From Mycogone perniciosa (taxonomy: Eukaryota; Ascomycota; Sordariomycetes; Hypocreales; Hypocreaceae): DNA of 64,000 nucleotides. The translations under genes were made by a program, and so were the position numbers. The notes under the pieces were generated by a model. It ran no database searches. It saw only the letters and a program-made list of their open reading frames with translations, and was not told where the DNA came from. Positions 36,843 through 48,434 of this stretch are shown here, one piece after another (the first letter of the stretch is position 1; every line of letters begins with the position of its first letter). The stretch covers positions 124,001 through 188,000 of the forward strand of contig JAOALB010000058.1 in the NCBI GenBank assembly GCA_025331125.1, written 5' to 3'.

Positions 36843-37769
36843 TCATCGACGAGACCGCAGCCAGCGCTGGATGCTTCTCAAACTAGGATCCTCCACCGTC
36901 CAACGGCCCTGGGATTGGTCTCCTGCCAGCAGTTCTGTGTAGACGTACTCGTCGGTGACGGCGGCAAATTCCTAGAAGCAGAAATTAGCTGGGTCTCCGA
37001 CTCGCTTTTGTGCGTAAATGCGTGGGCGTGCGGGGATGTGCTGTCAATCTCTGACTCGGATTTGCAGCAACAATGGCCGAGCAAAGCCGGTGCATGTGAA
37101 ATTCCAACGCTTACCGCTCGGAGTTGATCATCAAGAGCCTGTAGCTGGGCGTGGTTGCCGGGGTGAGGTCGTTCGCCCTGCAAGACCTGCTCTCGATATT
37201 TAACCCATCTTTGTGCTGCTCCTTGCCGCAAGAGAATCTTCTGTCCTTCGTGTCGTCTCGAATAAGCATCTAGGAGAACCCTTTTCCCAGGAAGAAAGAT
37301 TAGTTCCAGGTTCTATAGAAGGTTTCTCAGTGGCACCAACTGCTTCAACTCCGCCTTGGCCTGCTCTTCTTCGCCGCCCTGGGCGGCAGGCACAGTGGTG
37401 TCGGCTGCGCACTCCAGGATGTGCTGCCCATCAATCGTACATTGGCGCAGAACAGTCCATCCCTCCGTGTAGTAGTCCTCGACGTTCTCGGGATCGACGG
37501 GACCGGCGGCAATGTAGTACTGTAGTGTCCGGAAGTCGGAGAGGACCTCAGCAACTCGTGCAGTGCGGCATTCGTTCACTTGTTAAAGCATCCTTCATCA
37601 GCTTCCATGCTCGTAGCGTGGAGTTTGGCCATGTTCAGACTATTCGCCTGCGTGTGCTGGGAGTGCAATGCGTGTATGTGGTTTTCTTGGTGTTGGGCGA
37701 TGCGGCGAGGAAGAGAGAAAGGAGGGAAGAAAGAGGAGGCGCAGATATGATGAACTTACATCCATCCAT
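36843..37769 (-). CDS. Conserved-looking hypothetical protein, 180 aa, four exons
   Basis: Exons on the minus strand (in transcript order) are 37769-37760, 37578-37341, 37280-37115 and 36971-36843; the sum is 543 nt, i.e. 180 aa plus stop. The first exon is only 10 nt (ATG plus seven bases) before a GTAAGT donor and is the weakest part. The product is soluble and charged, with helical segments RVAEVLSDFRTLQYYIA, KAELKQVLLDAYSRR, AAQRWVKYREQVLQG and AQLQALDDQLRAEFAAV, and ends in a Trp/Arg-rich tail. Codon phase is maintained across all four exons, which argues for a real gene. I do not recognise the family and assign no function. One intron uses a GTTGGT donor. Confidence 0.7.
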
Positions 37770-40591
37770 GATTATGGTGGGTATTAAGTACTGGTCCCCG
37801 GGAAATAGGAAGAAGTGAGAAGTGAGAGGGCAGGGGTTCGGTTTCGTTCGACGATGCCTCTTGCTGACAGGTTTCCCCTCCCAAAGTGACACCTTTCTCT
37901 GCAGGATGGATTGCGAAGACTCTAAAGAGAGAGAGCTCAAAGAACACAAGTGGAATCAAAAACAGACAGATCGAGTTCTCGAAGCTCCCTTTCTCGAATA
38001 TGACTGAGACTCGCAAGGCTTGATCGATGGCCTTGAGCACTACGTCGCGAGAGGCTCGAAGCTTTTGTACAATTCCTCCATGATCGACCCGTCCGGAGTT
38101 GTGGGAGGTTCCCAACAAAACACAGTTCGGAATTCTCGTTTCCATCTCCGCCTTACGAAGCTACGGTGGAAAATCCTCGTGAAAAAGAACAAGCTCGAGA
38201 ATCTTAGAGGATAGCAGGCTGAACCATCAGCTACCACGAAGCCTCCCCTGAGCACCAACGAGAGCTCTCTTCGCTGCCTCCACTCGTAGAAACCCTTGGG
38301 AAGCTCAAAACTTCACATCCCAGGCAAGCTGGATCGAGGTAGCCGTCCAACCAGATACTTCAGCCCTACTCTAACCCCTTGGTGCCTCTTAGGCCAGCCA
38401 GCCTGGGCTCCGAGGCTGACATCTGTGTGGTCACCCCACATGGACGCTAGGGGAACCAGTGCCGTGAGCGACTTGCGAAGGCCGGATGCATCGATCTCAT
38501 TATCAAGCAGCCAAACAGAGATGGACGAGGCTCGACGGACTGAGGGAGAAAAGGCCTTGGCTATCAGGGGGCCGTCCCATCCCCGTTTCGTGGGCCGGCC
38601 CTCTGCGGGTACACACGACGCCCCATGGGTGGGTGGCCATGTGTATGGAGTTCGTCCTTCAACCCATGAACCAGGGAAGAGCGCAAAAACAAAGGGGCTG
38701 TGGGTACCTTGCAGACAGGCTCCCCTTCGTCATACTACTCGTACACAAGCAGCAACCTCGGGCAAAGCAAGGGGCAGAATAAGAAGGAAGAAGGCGAATA
38801 TCCCATCCGTCTAGTCGTTCCGAGAGCCCACATTGGTGGGAGGCGTTGGAATCCTGGGCCTATGGGCGAGAGTTGTGGTTGCTCAAGTCAAAAACTCAGC
38901 TAGCGCTCGACACGCAGCCTTGCCAAACAGAGGCGCAGAGACGGGCCTTGCATGGGCTCCGTGCGCCAGGGAGCAAGGAGACAACTCCGGAACCAATAGC
39001 GAGACTGCATTGGCCCAGCGAGTTGAATCGCTTCCCACCAGAGCCAAGAACCTGGTGCGCAGCCTTCAATCGCGAGAGGCCGCCGCTCCGCCTCGCCATT
39101 CGTCCGATGCCAGCAAGTCATCGTCATCCGGCTCATTTAACAGAGCGACTGCTGTCAACGGTCCGTTTCTTTGCTTTTCATCATCGCCAAAATCAACTTG
39201 AGACCTAGTCGTCTGTGGTAGGTGTTCCTGGTTTCAAACTTGACGACAGGTTCTAGACATCAAAATGATCTTTTGCCATCATTCTGCATCAAACAGCCAG
39301 TCACCTTCAATCATGCATCAGTCAACAACAGCCATACATCGTCACCCTATGAGCACCCCCGTTGCATTGGGCTTGGCATCTTGATTGATGCTTTTCATCT
39401 CCACTCAAACAGCTTCTTCCATGTCTGGCATTTATAATTGGGAAGAGACAAGAACAACGGGGAAACAAGAGCGCGACATTGCAAAGTCCCTTGGATTACC
39501 GAGCAAGCCTGTCTCGTAAGCCAGGTCAAAAAGTACTTGCCGTCAAGCCAGCCACTTTCTTGCCACTTTCCTCATCAACCCTATCACGCTGTCTGGGCTC
39601 ATGGTAACCACCATACGGAGTACAAAATGTCTCAAAGCCGACACCGTGGATATGGGAATTGGGAGGGTTGCATATTGCTGCTGTGCCCTCACGAGGACAG
39701 ATTCTACCCTTGGCACATTCTGCCAAGGCAAGATGGAGGTTGCACCCCGAAGCTACGAACATGATCTTACTGTTACAATTCAGGCCCCCTCCCCTGACGC
39801 CTGTGTCACAATTAAGAACCTCGCTTTGATGCAGTCCCGTCCAGATGCAGTCATCTATCCCGTTTACGGACCGATTAATAGTGCTATGATCGAGATGCTC
39901 TCCCTTGGAATTGGAGTAAGGAACCTTGAATTGCCTCGCACAAGATCTGACTTGCCACTTTATCTTTGTCGTCTGATCGTGCATACATAGGTAGGACTGG
40001 TTAGGTGCTTGCCAAGAATCATTGAGAACACCGGTTATAACCTATGATGGATTTCAAGGGGCTCACCGAGTCGCAGCCATTGGGGCTGTGTCATGCATTT
40101 TGCAGGTCCCTGGGAGGCCGGCGGATATGGCTAGGTTCCTCTTGAAAAAATATACGGAGTATCGTTTTGTGAATACTATACTGTTGGCAGTTGCGTGTTG
40201 AATGCTAACAAACCCAACCGGTCAAAGCCATCATATCGGCGATCATTTCATCGAGCAGGAGTGCCATGTTCGGACACCACTGGGGATTAGACGGATTTGA
40301 GCTATGCGTTGATATCATTTGCCATGTATCAGAGGTCCACATCAACAGATATTACAAAGTACTGTAAAATCAAAGATACTCGGATATTCTAAAGTCACTT
40401 GTATACCTTGTTGAAGCATCAATTCGCCTGCATGAAAAGGATTTGGCTCGGAAATTTATTGAGCTTATTTAAACATTTATGCACAAAAAAGGGGCCTGCC
40501 TCTAGCCATTAACCCAAGTGAAGTCAACATAATGTCGTTTCACAACAACAAGACTTTGATGTGAAGATGTGAATAGGAATTAGACAAGTAT
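37770..40591. other. Intergenic, GC-rich then AT-rich
   Basis: Overlapping open frames of 120-200 codons occur at 38.3-39.2 kb on both strands, but none resembles a family or shows exon structure. Two copies of the TACTCCGTA 9-mer (reverse orientation) lie at 39614-39622 and 40153-40161. The right end holds the beta-tubulin 3' UTR. Confidence 0.4.
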
Positions 40592-42422
40592 TCACTCCTC
40601 CTCAGCAGGGGCCTCCTCCTCGTACTCATCACCATCCTCAGCACTAGCATCCTGGTACTGCTGGTACTCGGAGACGAGATCGTTCATGTTGGACTCGGCC
40701 TCAGTGAACTCCATCTCGTCCATACCCTCGCTAGTGTACCAATGCAAGAAAGCTTTGCGACGGAACATAGCAGTGAACTGCTCGCCAACACGGCGGAAGA
40801 TCTCCTGGATGGCAGTCGAGTTACCGACGAAGGTAGACGAGATCTTGAGACCCTTGGGAGGAATTGAGCAGAGAGCGGTCTGGATGTTGTTGGGGATCCA
40901 CTCAACGAAGTAAGTGGAGTTCTTGTTCTGGACGCTGCGCATCTGGTCCTCGACCTCCTTCATGGCAACCTTACCACGGCTACAGGGAATGATTAGCATG
41001 ACATTCAAATATCCCGAGTTGGAAATTCCGCTCAGCAATACGGGAGGGAGACTTACAAAATAGTGGAGCAGGTCAGGTAACGACCATTGCGGAAGTCAGA
41101 GGCAGCCATCATGTTCTTAGGATCCAACATTTGCTGGGTCAACTCGGGAACGGAAACGGCGCGGAAGGAGTGGGCGCCAGGGCTGGTCAGCGGCGCAAAG
41201 CCGACCATGAAGAAGTGCAGACGAGGGAAAGGCACCATGTTGACAGCCAGCTTACGCAGATCCGAGTTGAGCTGGCCAGGGAAACGGAGAGAGGTCAAGA
41301 CACCGGACATGACAGCAGAAACCAGGTGGTTCAGGTCACCGTAGGATGGGTTGGACAGCTTCAGCGTCCTCATGCAGATGTCATACAGGGCCTCGTTGTC
41401 GATGCAGAAGGTCTCGTCGGAGTTCTCGACCAGCTGGTGCATAGACAGGGTGGCGTTGTAAGGCTCGACGACGGTATCGGAAACCTTGGGAGATGGTACA
41501 ACGGAGAAGGTGGCCATCATTCGGTCGGGGAACTCCTCACGGATCTTGGAGATCAACAGGGTACCCATACCGGAACCGGTACCACCACCCAGGGAGTGAG
41601 TGATCTGGAAGCCCTGGAGGCACTCGCAGTTCTCGGCCTCGCGACGAACAACGTCCAGGACCTGGTCGACCAGCTCAGCACCCTCAGTGTAGTGACCCTT
41701 CGCCCAGTTGTTACCAGCACCGGACTGGCCAAAGACGAAGTTGTCGGGGCGGAACAGCTGTCCGAAAGGACCAGAGCGGACGGCATCCATGGTGCCAGGC
41801 TCCAAATCGACCAGGACAGCACGAGGAACATACTTGTTGCCAGAGGCCTTTTATTGGTTGTTAGTTACCCGAAATCCACATGACTGATCTGGAGATTGTG
41901 CATATCGAATGGATCGCATACCTCGTTGAAGTAGACGTTCAGGCGCTCGAGCTGCTGATCGGAGGTTCCGCTATAAACACCGCTGGCATCGAGGCCGTGC
42001 TCGCCAGAGATGGTCTGCCTGTAGGAGGTCTAAGTATGTGTTCTATCCAAAAGTCGCGAATCTAGCTCGTAGGAAGCCTCGTGGGAGGATGCGTACCAGA
42101 AAGCAGAACCAACTTGGTTACCCTAATGGAAAATGTCAGATCATGATATCGCGTTGAGGCGGGGCGGAATGCCCAAGGAGGGGCACTCAGGGGAACTTAC
42201 ACACTGGCCGGTCTGGAGATGAACCTATAGAGCGGAAGAAAGGATCACGTTAGCCGATGTTCGAATAAAGGTTGGCAGCAATTGCGCCCCATGTTTTGGC
42301 CGACTGGATGCCAATGTTGGCATTCAATGCACATGTGGATCGCGATGAGCGCGCTCTAGAAGCTATCCCGCGCTGGCATTGGGGAGGCGACACAACAACA
42401 ACAAACTCACAATCTCACGCAT
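40592..42422 (-). CDS. Beta-tubulin
   Basis: Six exons in transcript order: 42422-42411, 42224-42201, 42122-42097, 42018-41922, 41847-41057, 40979-40592. The sum is 1338 nt (445 aa). The early short exons (MREI, VHLQTGQC...) are the classic fungal beta-tubulin layout. The protein carries the GTP-binding GGGTGSGMG loop (near 140-148), the MREI autoregulatory start and an acidic tail. It polymerises with alpha-tubulin into microtubules. Residues tied to benzimidazole resistance are wild type: His6, Tyr50, Phe167, Glu198, Phe200. Unusual residues are Ser239 (Cys in most fungal copies), LTSPGAHSF where LTSRGAHSF is commonest, and GNQVGSAFW near the start. These suggest a divergent paralogue rather than the main benA/tub2 copy. 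The family assignment is certain; which paralogue it is remains open. Confidence 0.97.
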
Positions 42423-43831
42423 TTTGATGGACGGGTGCCGAAGCTAGGATAGACGACTGGTAGTGGAGGGAGAAGAAGTTGGATGAAGTCGGACTGAGTT
42501 GCGCAGCACGACAGGAGAAGAGGAGTGTGGAAGTGAAGGTTGTAAAAAGGAGGAGTGAGAGGAGATGAAAAAGTCGGTCGAGAAGGTGGCAGGCAGTCGC
42601 AGAAGCAACAAAAACCCGTAAAGACGGTGACAGGCTGCTGGTGACGGTGGCGGCCCTAGTACAAATTGAGCCCCTACCAAGACGACCCCCAGCCTGGTAG
42701 GCCATGTTTTCAGGTGAGTTTTTAGGGGCCTGGAGGCACGAACAGGGGGCCTGTATTTGTATTTTATCCTGTATTTTCCTTTTTTCTCATTTTTTTTTCA
42801 TTCGTCATCCGATATCTTCATCGAGATTTGTGCATATTGTTGTTTTCACATGCATCAGAAACACACCTAGAACCGTTGCAGGGCGTTATAGCGGCTGATG
42901 GCCATCGCATTCATTACGTCCTACTGATTTACGAGTACCGACCCAAGCATGCCCAACCAACGTGGCCATTGTCTTTGGGAGCCGTTATGGTGCCTATCAA
43001 GGCTCCCAAAACACGGCCTTATTGGCGCCTGGTGTGCTACGATGCCCCTGTCCGGAATCCCGGCGCGATGGTCATTAGTGGGCCTTGGATCGGTTCCCAA
43101 TTCTATTAGTGTCGACTTCCTATTCGTGCGCAGCCATCAAGCACAACAGACCACCAACAGGCTCCAGAGACATGAAATTGCCTATTTAATTGGGCATGGG
43201 GCTATGGTTTGGCAACAGTCTCCCAACAAGTACGAGTAGGCGGCGATGATGTAAACACATGATGAATGCTAAGGCGCGATATCGTGTCTGTGTGAGTTTT
43301 CTATGATGAGCCTCGCTGTTTGATCTTGGGGCCCAAGGCCTTGGGGAAATAGCTTTAATCAATATGTTGGGTAAATTCCCGGTTAAACACGGCTTCATAT
43401 TCGAAAGATGGAACAGGGACGTGAATAGGACAGTGCGAGTGCAATACATGAAAGAAACCATTGGAATAGAGTCATGGTTCCCTCACTTCCATACTAGCTC
43501 ATGGAAGAGGGGCGAACGGTTATGATCAGCTCAGCTAAATCTCAAGTTGAAAGTGACGCATTCAACCGTTGTCTCCCAATACTCCCCCGGAACAACAGTT
43601 ATCATTAGGCCAAGATCGCCACCGAAACTTGATGATTAGGTAGCTTCCAGGTAGCCTATATCAAGACCGATCTCGACCTACGACATCAATACGGTATGGG
43701 TATTATCAGGAAGAACTGTGTTCGTCATGGTGTTCAACACATCTCGGTGCAAGAATTCTGCATTGGGTCGTAATGCTCATATACGGCTCAAAAAGGCCAC
43801 TTCTATCGCACAGTGTTGATCATCTACCTCA
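42423..43831. other. Beta-tubulin promoter side and spacer
   Basis: The first ~250 nt upstream of the beta-tubulin ATG are pyrimidine-rich on the coding strand, as in strongly expressed fungal genes. No other gene was seen up to the proteasome gene. Confidence 0.45.
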
Positions 43832-44850
43832 TTAATCCTTCTCCGCAATGGCTTGTAACCTCTCCTCGATCTCATCCTCGGTGAGCTTCCGGAAGCCCGG
43901 TTCCGTGCCTTCTTTCCCATCTGCCCGCGGCCCGCCGACGATGCCAATCTCAATCTCGCCCTTCTTGAAGTCCATGCTGAGAACGGTGCTCAAGGTGGTA
44001 ATAGCCAGCTCAACAACGTCTTCCCATGATCCATCAGCGTGCTCTTTGTTACGGAGCTTCTTCTCCAGGTGGTTCATGGCTTCTTGCTGCTTGGGACCTG
44101 CGGCAGTACCCTTATAGCCGATAAAATATCCGGCAGGATCGCACTTGAAGAGTTGCGATCCGAGCTCTTCATCCAAGCCAATGATAGTGGTAGCAACACC
44201 GTAAGGTCGCATGTAGGCCTGTAAAGGGTTAGCCACCTCTCGTATACCAGACTCTGTCTCCTTACTCTCTGAGTATACACTTGGCTGATGTTGGCAAGTC
44301 GCTTTGCCAAGACATCGGCGGGCATCTCATAACCGTACTTGTATCGGAAGTCGGCAGCCTCTCCTTGAGCTCGCTGGGAAAACGCTCGGGCATCGGCGAT
44401 CGATCCCGTTATGACACATCCCACGGATGGGGAGATCTGGAAGATGTGGGAGACAGATGAGGGGTCGATGAGCTTGTCCTGTGCTCCTTATAAGCTGCCG
44501 TCATTTTGCATTCCTCACCAGCAAGGCCGACGTACTGGTACTTTCTTTTGTGACAAAACTACGGCACAGTTCTTGCCCCGGATGCCTACAGACATGATGT
44601 TGGCGGCTGTGATTGCCTTGAAGGCATATTCTAGTCAAATACGTCAGCGGTGGTCGATTCGAACGGATTCGCTGCGGGATATCGATCGAAAGGTCCGTGG
44701 TTAGGAATAAACGTACCGACTTGGTACAGCCGGCCATTGTCGGCGAAGATGGTGATATGTCGGTCGTATGCGCTGGCTGTGGAGGCATCTCGAGTTAGCA
44801 TGCATGATATCGGTGGCATGGGCTATGATATAGTCCGTCTTACCAGACAT
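43832..44850 (-). CDS. SCL1: 20S proteasome subunit alpha-1
   Basis: Five exons in transcript order: 44850-44844, 44776-44717, 44630-44536, 44478-44266, 44218-43832. The sum is 762 nt (253 aa; yeast Scl1 has 252). The first exon is only 7 nt (ATG TCT G). The protein has the alpha-subunit N-terminal signature YDRHITIFADNGRLYQVEYA, then KYGYEMPADVLAKRLAN and YTQRAYMRPYGV, DPAGYFIGYKGTAAGPKQQ, and ends in EERLQAIAEKD, all diagnostic of alpha-1 (PSMA6/Scl1) rather than other alpha subunits. Alpha subunits are not proteolytic; they form the outer gate ring of the 20S core and contact the regulatory particle. The gene is divergent from the WKF-domain gene with a 650-nt shared upstream region. Confidence 0.96.
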
Positions 44851-45501
44851 GTTGATAATCTGTTGGCCCCCTCAAGGGCAAATGCAAGAAACTTGGTTGT
44901 GGTAACCTCAGAAGAGGCACGGGTGCAGAGTGAGAAAAGGCGAGGTGTAGTAAGTCGTTGGAGTTCGGTGCTGGAGTTTCGGTGGGATAGCTCTACCAAG
45001 TCGACGCGTTAGCACAGCTTGCCTAGAGCACACAAGGCAACTGAGCTTCGGTAGGAAGGCTGAGTTGATGCCTTATGTAATGCAAGTTGTGGCCTGAGGC
45101 ACTACTCCGCAGGTACAATGGTACGACGCAAGAGCAAAACGCTTGAACGGGTCCGCCGTCTTCTCAGTGGAGCTCAAAAAAAATTCCGGAGGGGCATCTC
45201 CATCGTGAGCTCCAGCAGACGGAATCAAATAAAAGGTCGCGCGCGCAGATAGCTTCTCGAAGAAATCCATCCAAGCCTTACCCGCGATTCTGGCAGGTGA
45301 TCAACGCATGAATTGACCAATCTCGAGTCATCAATCGCACCTTGCGGCCGTTGCTTGCAGCGAATCTCCACTCATTGACGACAAGCAGTCGTTTTTCCGC
45401 AACCAGAGCCCAACTGTCCATCAAAATCGAAGCAGCCCAGCTAGCAATTCGCATTTTGCACCCCGATCTTCAATCACATCACCCTCCTCTACCTACCCAA
45501 C
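44851..45501. promoter_or_regulatory. Divergent promoter region, proteasome alpha-1 / WKF gene
   Basis: A 650-nt spacer between two divergent start codons. I looked for a GGTGGCAAA-type (Rpn4) proteasome box but saw no clear copy. Confidence 0.4.
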
Positions 45502-46683
45502 ATGGGTTATTCGGCTGAGACCGCGACGGCGCGTGTACCCGCCTGGAAAAGATTGGGCTTGAAGCTCAAGCAGTCCGGTGCAGCGCCCGAACCCGCAGAT
45601 GAAACCCTGCCCGCCGTTGGGCATCCAAGCAGCAGGACCCAGCAGAGCCAGACACCGTCCAAGCGAAAACTTGAAGCCCCGCCAGCGGGAGACTGTTCCT
45701 CCGTTGCGAAAAAACCACGAACCGAAAACCAATCCGTGGACAGGAACACTCAATTAATAAAGAAGAAGAAGTCGGTTACTTTTGGCGATACACCGACCAA
45801 GAACGGACCCGCCAAGCAACCACAGCCAAAAAAGAGCAAAAGTCCAGCGAAGAAGCAGGCTCAAGCTCCTTCGACCGACATCAAGCCTGCGCTGGAATAT
45901 CTAAAGCAGTGGCATTCGGCGCGAGACTCCTGGAAGTTCAACAAGAACCACCAATCAGCCCTCATCAAGTACATTTTCGATCCGGATCTTTTCCCCGCCA
46001 CCGAGGTTGATCTCTTCTACGCCTACATTCAAGACATCAAGGGATTTGTACGCACGAGACTCATAGAGACTGCCATGGAATTCAGAACAAAAGATAGCAT
46101 GCAAGGGGCATCTGGTTTCCCCGAGGGCACAGTAAACCTCGGGGAGAAGCAGATGGCGTACGAGGCCCTGCTGGCACAACTTCTGCACACCCAATCAGGG
46201 AAGAAACGAAAGGTCTTCAATGAGGTGGAATATCGGCGGTCGACCGAAGATGTTGATGAAATCATCCGGCGTGTGGTCAAGCGCATGCGGGCGGAAATGG
46301 TATTGGGCCAATTATCGGACGGTGAGGAGACCGATACCAGCACGACCACAGCCTCTTCTGGAACAATGAGCTTGGCGGATAGCGATACGACGAAAACCAC
46401 TGATGGCGACAAGAGAGTGAAGCTGAACGATGGAACCGGCAAGCGACGACGAAAATTGCGTACGAACGTGGATGAGAGCAGCAGCTCCTCAGAGTCAGAG
46501 AGTGACTCGGACACCAGCAGCAGCGGCTCCTCAGACGACTCTGATGATGATGACGACGACGAGAAGGAGGCGGAAGATGGTAACGAGTCCTCCAGCGGCG
46601 AGTCTTCGTCGTCCTCATCTTCATCCTCATCATCTGACGAAGACGATGAGGATTCAGAAGACGAAAGTGAGGATGATGCTTGA
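45502..46683 (+). CDS. WKF-domain protein (C7orf50-like)
   Basis: A single exon of 393 aa. A basic N-terminus with two Lys-rich patches (KKKKSVTFG, QPKKSKSPAKKQA) suits nuclear or nucleolar import. The core has LEYLKQWHSARDSWKFNKNH with the WKF triplet at 144-146 and LIKYIFD, defining the WKF domain (PF10180) of human C7orf50, a nucleolar protein. Downstream are VDEIIRRVVKRMRAEMVLGQL and a long Ser/Asp/Glu tail (from about residue 325) typical of nucleolar phosphoproteins and histone- or rRNA-handling factors. A role in ribosome biogenesis is inferred from family and composition only. It is convergent with the dioxygenase gene. Confidence 0.88.
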   Translation: MGYSAETATARVPAWKRLGLKLKQSGAAPEPADETLPAVGHPSSRTQQSQTPSKRKLEAPPAGDCSSVAKKPRTENQSVDRNTQLIKKKKSVTFGDTPTKNGPAKQPQPKKSKSPAKKQAQAPSTDIKPALEYLKQWHSARDSWKFNKNHQSALIKYIFDPDLFPATEVDLFYAYIQDIKGFVRTRLIETAMEFRTKDSMQGASGFPEGTVNLGEKQMAYEALLAQLLHTQSGKKRKVFNEVEYRRSTEDVDEIIRRVVKRMRAEMVLGQLSDGEETDTSTTTASSGTMSLADSDTTKTTDGDKRVKLNDGTGKRRRKLRTNVDESSSSSESESDSDTSSSGSSDDSDDDDDDEKEAEDGNESSSGESSSSSSSSSSSDEDDEDSEDESEDDA

Positions 46684-46936
46684 TGGAGATTTCATTATTT
46701 CGTGGATGCTTATAGACTGTACCATGTGACCACACCACATCTGGATCTTTTGATACCCGGGGAAGAACTGACCGCCCGATATATAGCCCGTCATAAGTAT
46801 GTGCATTGGAACACGACGAAAAGAATGTGATGATAGATAGGGGTCTTGGCACTGTGTGTAAAAACAGAATAATCTCGAGTTGTTGAAGGGGAATAATAGA
46901 AACTCGATTGTCATTGCGCTTCTTCCTGCCACCAAT

Positions 46937-47866
46937 TCATGCATACAGCTTCGTGAATCCCTCCCTTGGCGGCTGCAGCCAATTCCGTTCATCATACTTG
47001 GTCCCCTCCGCCTCAATAATGTGAAACGTATAAATAATCCTCCCCTTCTGACTCGTATTCCTCTCGCTCTTGTGCAGCAAATTCCCGTGGATCAACACCA
47101 AATCCCCAGCCCTGGCTTCACCCAGCACATACTCATCTCCCTGCTCCTCTCCTCCATACTCCTCGCCAGGGGGGAATCTGGGCCCATCATTATCCACCAT
47201 CTTGGTCCCTAAATCGTCCGCCTTGCGCACCAACCGCTTCTCTACGGCCGCCCAGCGGTGCGATCCAGGCAAGAAACTCAAACACCCATTATCCAGCGTC
47301 GCATCCTCAAGAGCGTACCAAAACCCCACGGCGGAGGGCGGATCGGTGTACAAGAAGGTAGAGTCCTGGTGTGGAGGTACCGCGCCGCCTATCTCAGGCT
47401 GTTTGCAAATCACCATACTTTGCAAACATCGTGGATCATGGAACCCTAGGTCTCGTGCTACCGCAGCAGGGCTGAGTTCTCCAGCTGAACGTGTAGCTTC
47501 CTCGTTGATGAGGCGCGCAAAGGGCGGGGACAGGGCGTGTAAGTAGTGACCGATCTTGTTGATTGCCTTCTCTTTTGGTTTCGTCAGGTTTCCCTGCTCG
47601 TCAAAAGCGTCCTCTTCGAAGAAGAAGCGGATCTTGTCGCCAGAGTTGAGGAAGTAGTCGTCGCCCACGTGGTCTGATTTCTCGCCTGTTGAGAAGCGCG
47701 TGAGAGGGTGGTCCTTTAGGGAGAAATCCTCAAGCATCCGATGTGTCTCGGAGAGCAAGGTGGATACGGTTTCTGGTGAGAGGGCGTTTCTGACAATAAG
47801 GTAGCCGTCTTTCTGGAAAGCCGAGAGCTGCTCCGGGGTAAGCGTGGTGGTTGATCCGGCGGCCAT
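46937..47866 (-). CDS. Phytanoyl-CoA dioxygenase family protein, PHYHD1-like
   Basis: A single exon of 309 aa. This is an Fe(II)/2-oxoglutarate-dependent oxygenase of the PhyH family (PF05721) with the iron triad His166-x-Asp168 (PPHQDSTF) and distal His265 (HGNLLHKSERN), and Arg276 (KGRIIYTFH) to bind 2-oxoglutarate. N-terminal TPEQLSAFQKDGYLIVRNAL is the usual family opening. The end, FHIIEAEGTKYDERNWLQP, matches human PHYHD1 much better than peroxisomal phytanoyl-CoA hydroxylase, and there is no PTS1 or obvious PTS2, so a cytosolic enzyme of unknown substrate is likely. The catalytic residues are complete. It is convergent with the WKF gene. Confidence 0.92.
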   Translation of the reverse strand: MAAGSTTTLTPEQLSAFQKDGYLIVRNALSPETVSTLLSETHRMLEDFSLKDHPLTRFSTGEKSDHVGDDYFLNSGDKIRFFFEEDAFDEQGNLTKPKEKAINKIGHYLHALSPPFARLINEEATRSAGELSPAAVARDLGFHDPRCLQSMVICKQPEIGGAVPPHQDSTFLYTDPPSAVGFWYALEDATLDNGCLSFLPGSHRWAAVEKRLVRKADDLGTKMVDNDGPRFPPGEEYGGEEQGDEYVLGEARAGDLVLIHGNLLHKSERNTSQKGRIIYTFHIIEAEGTKYDERNWLQPPREGFTKLYA

Positions 47867-48434
47867 GTTGGCAGACTGAGTCGATGTTCCTCGGCAGTGC
47901 GGTGTTCCGAAGTCAATGGTAAGTCTTTTCTTTGCTTGTTTGAGGTGAGAGACGAGAAAAAACTGGATTGATACAGAGTCGGTTATTATGGAAGGCTGTT
48001 ATTTACATATGATGTCGTGTGCGATGAAAGTGAAGTGGGGGTTTGCCGCTGCAACCCCGCCGGATGCCGTCTTGTGCCGCCCGAGTTGAATCGGACTCTA
48101 CCGATCGATGTAAGAGAGAGTTGTCAGATGCAATCATTTCTCTTACCAACGGACTCACCTGGGGAGTTATGCTCTGATTTCTCATTTTCTGACGTTGAAT
48201 TATTGTAATATTATTATTCATTTTAGTTGATCCTTATGCCATCTGAGTATCATACGCTGCTTATTTCCTACCAATACCTTAGTTGTGAATGATATAACAC
48301 ACGCCTAATAATGTCCATGAAGTAACGCCAAACCGTATACCATGTAGGCCAAATATATGCTACAAATCCCAAGAAGCCAAAAGAAAGAAGAATGTGGCTA
48401 AAAGTACACGTGCATATAATCTTTCAGACCCAAA
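47867..48434. other. Spacer between dioxygenase and claudin-like genes
   Basis: An AT-rich spacer with no feature I can support. Confidence 0.5.

Noticed and set aside
38296..39208. Overlapping 120-172 codon frames on the plus strand
   Set aside because: Several frames are open at once because the stretch is GC-rich. No domain, no exon joins, no plausible leader.
39526..39984. 152-codon minus-strand frame
   Set aside because: It overlaps a plus-strand frame of similar length and contains a dispersed 9-mer copy; composition is not protein-like.
41131..41883. 250-codon open frame antisense to beta-tubulin
   Set aside because: It is the reverse-strand shadow of a GC-biased conserved exon; its translation resembles nothing.
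40592..42422. Beta-tubulin as a self-resistance gene of the polyketide locus
   Set aside because: It lies 21 kb from the PKS with several unrelated housekeeping genes between, and its drug-site residues are ordinary. Nothing links it to the polyketide.
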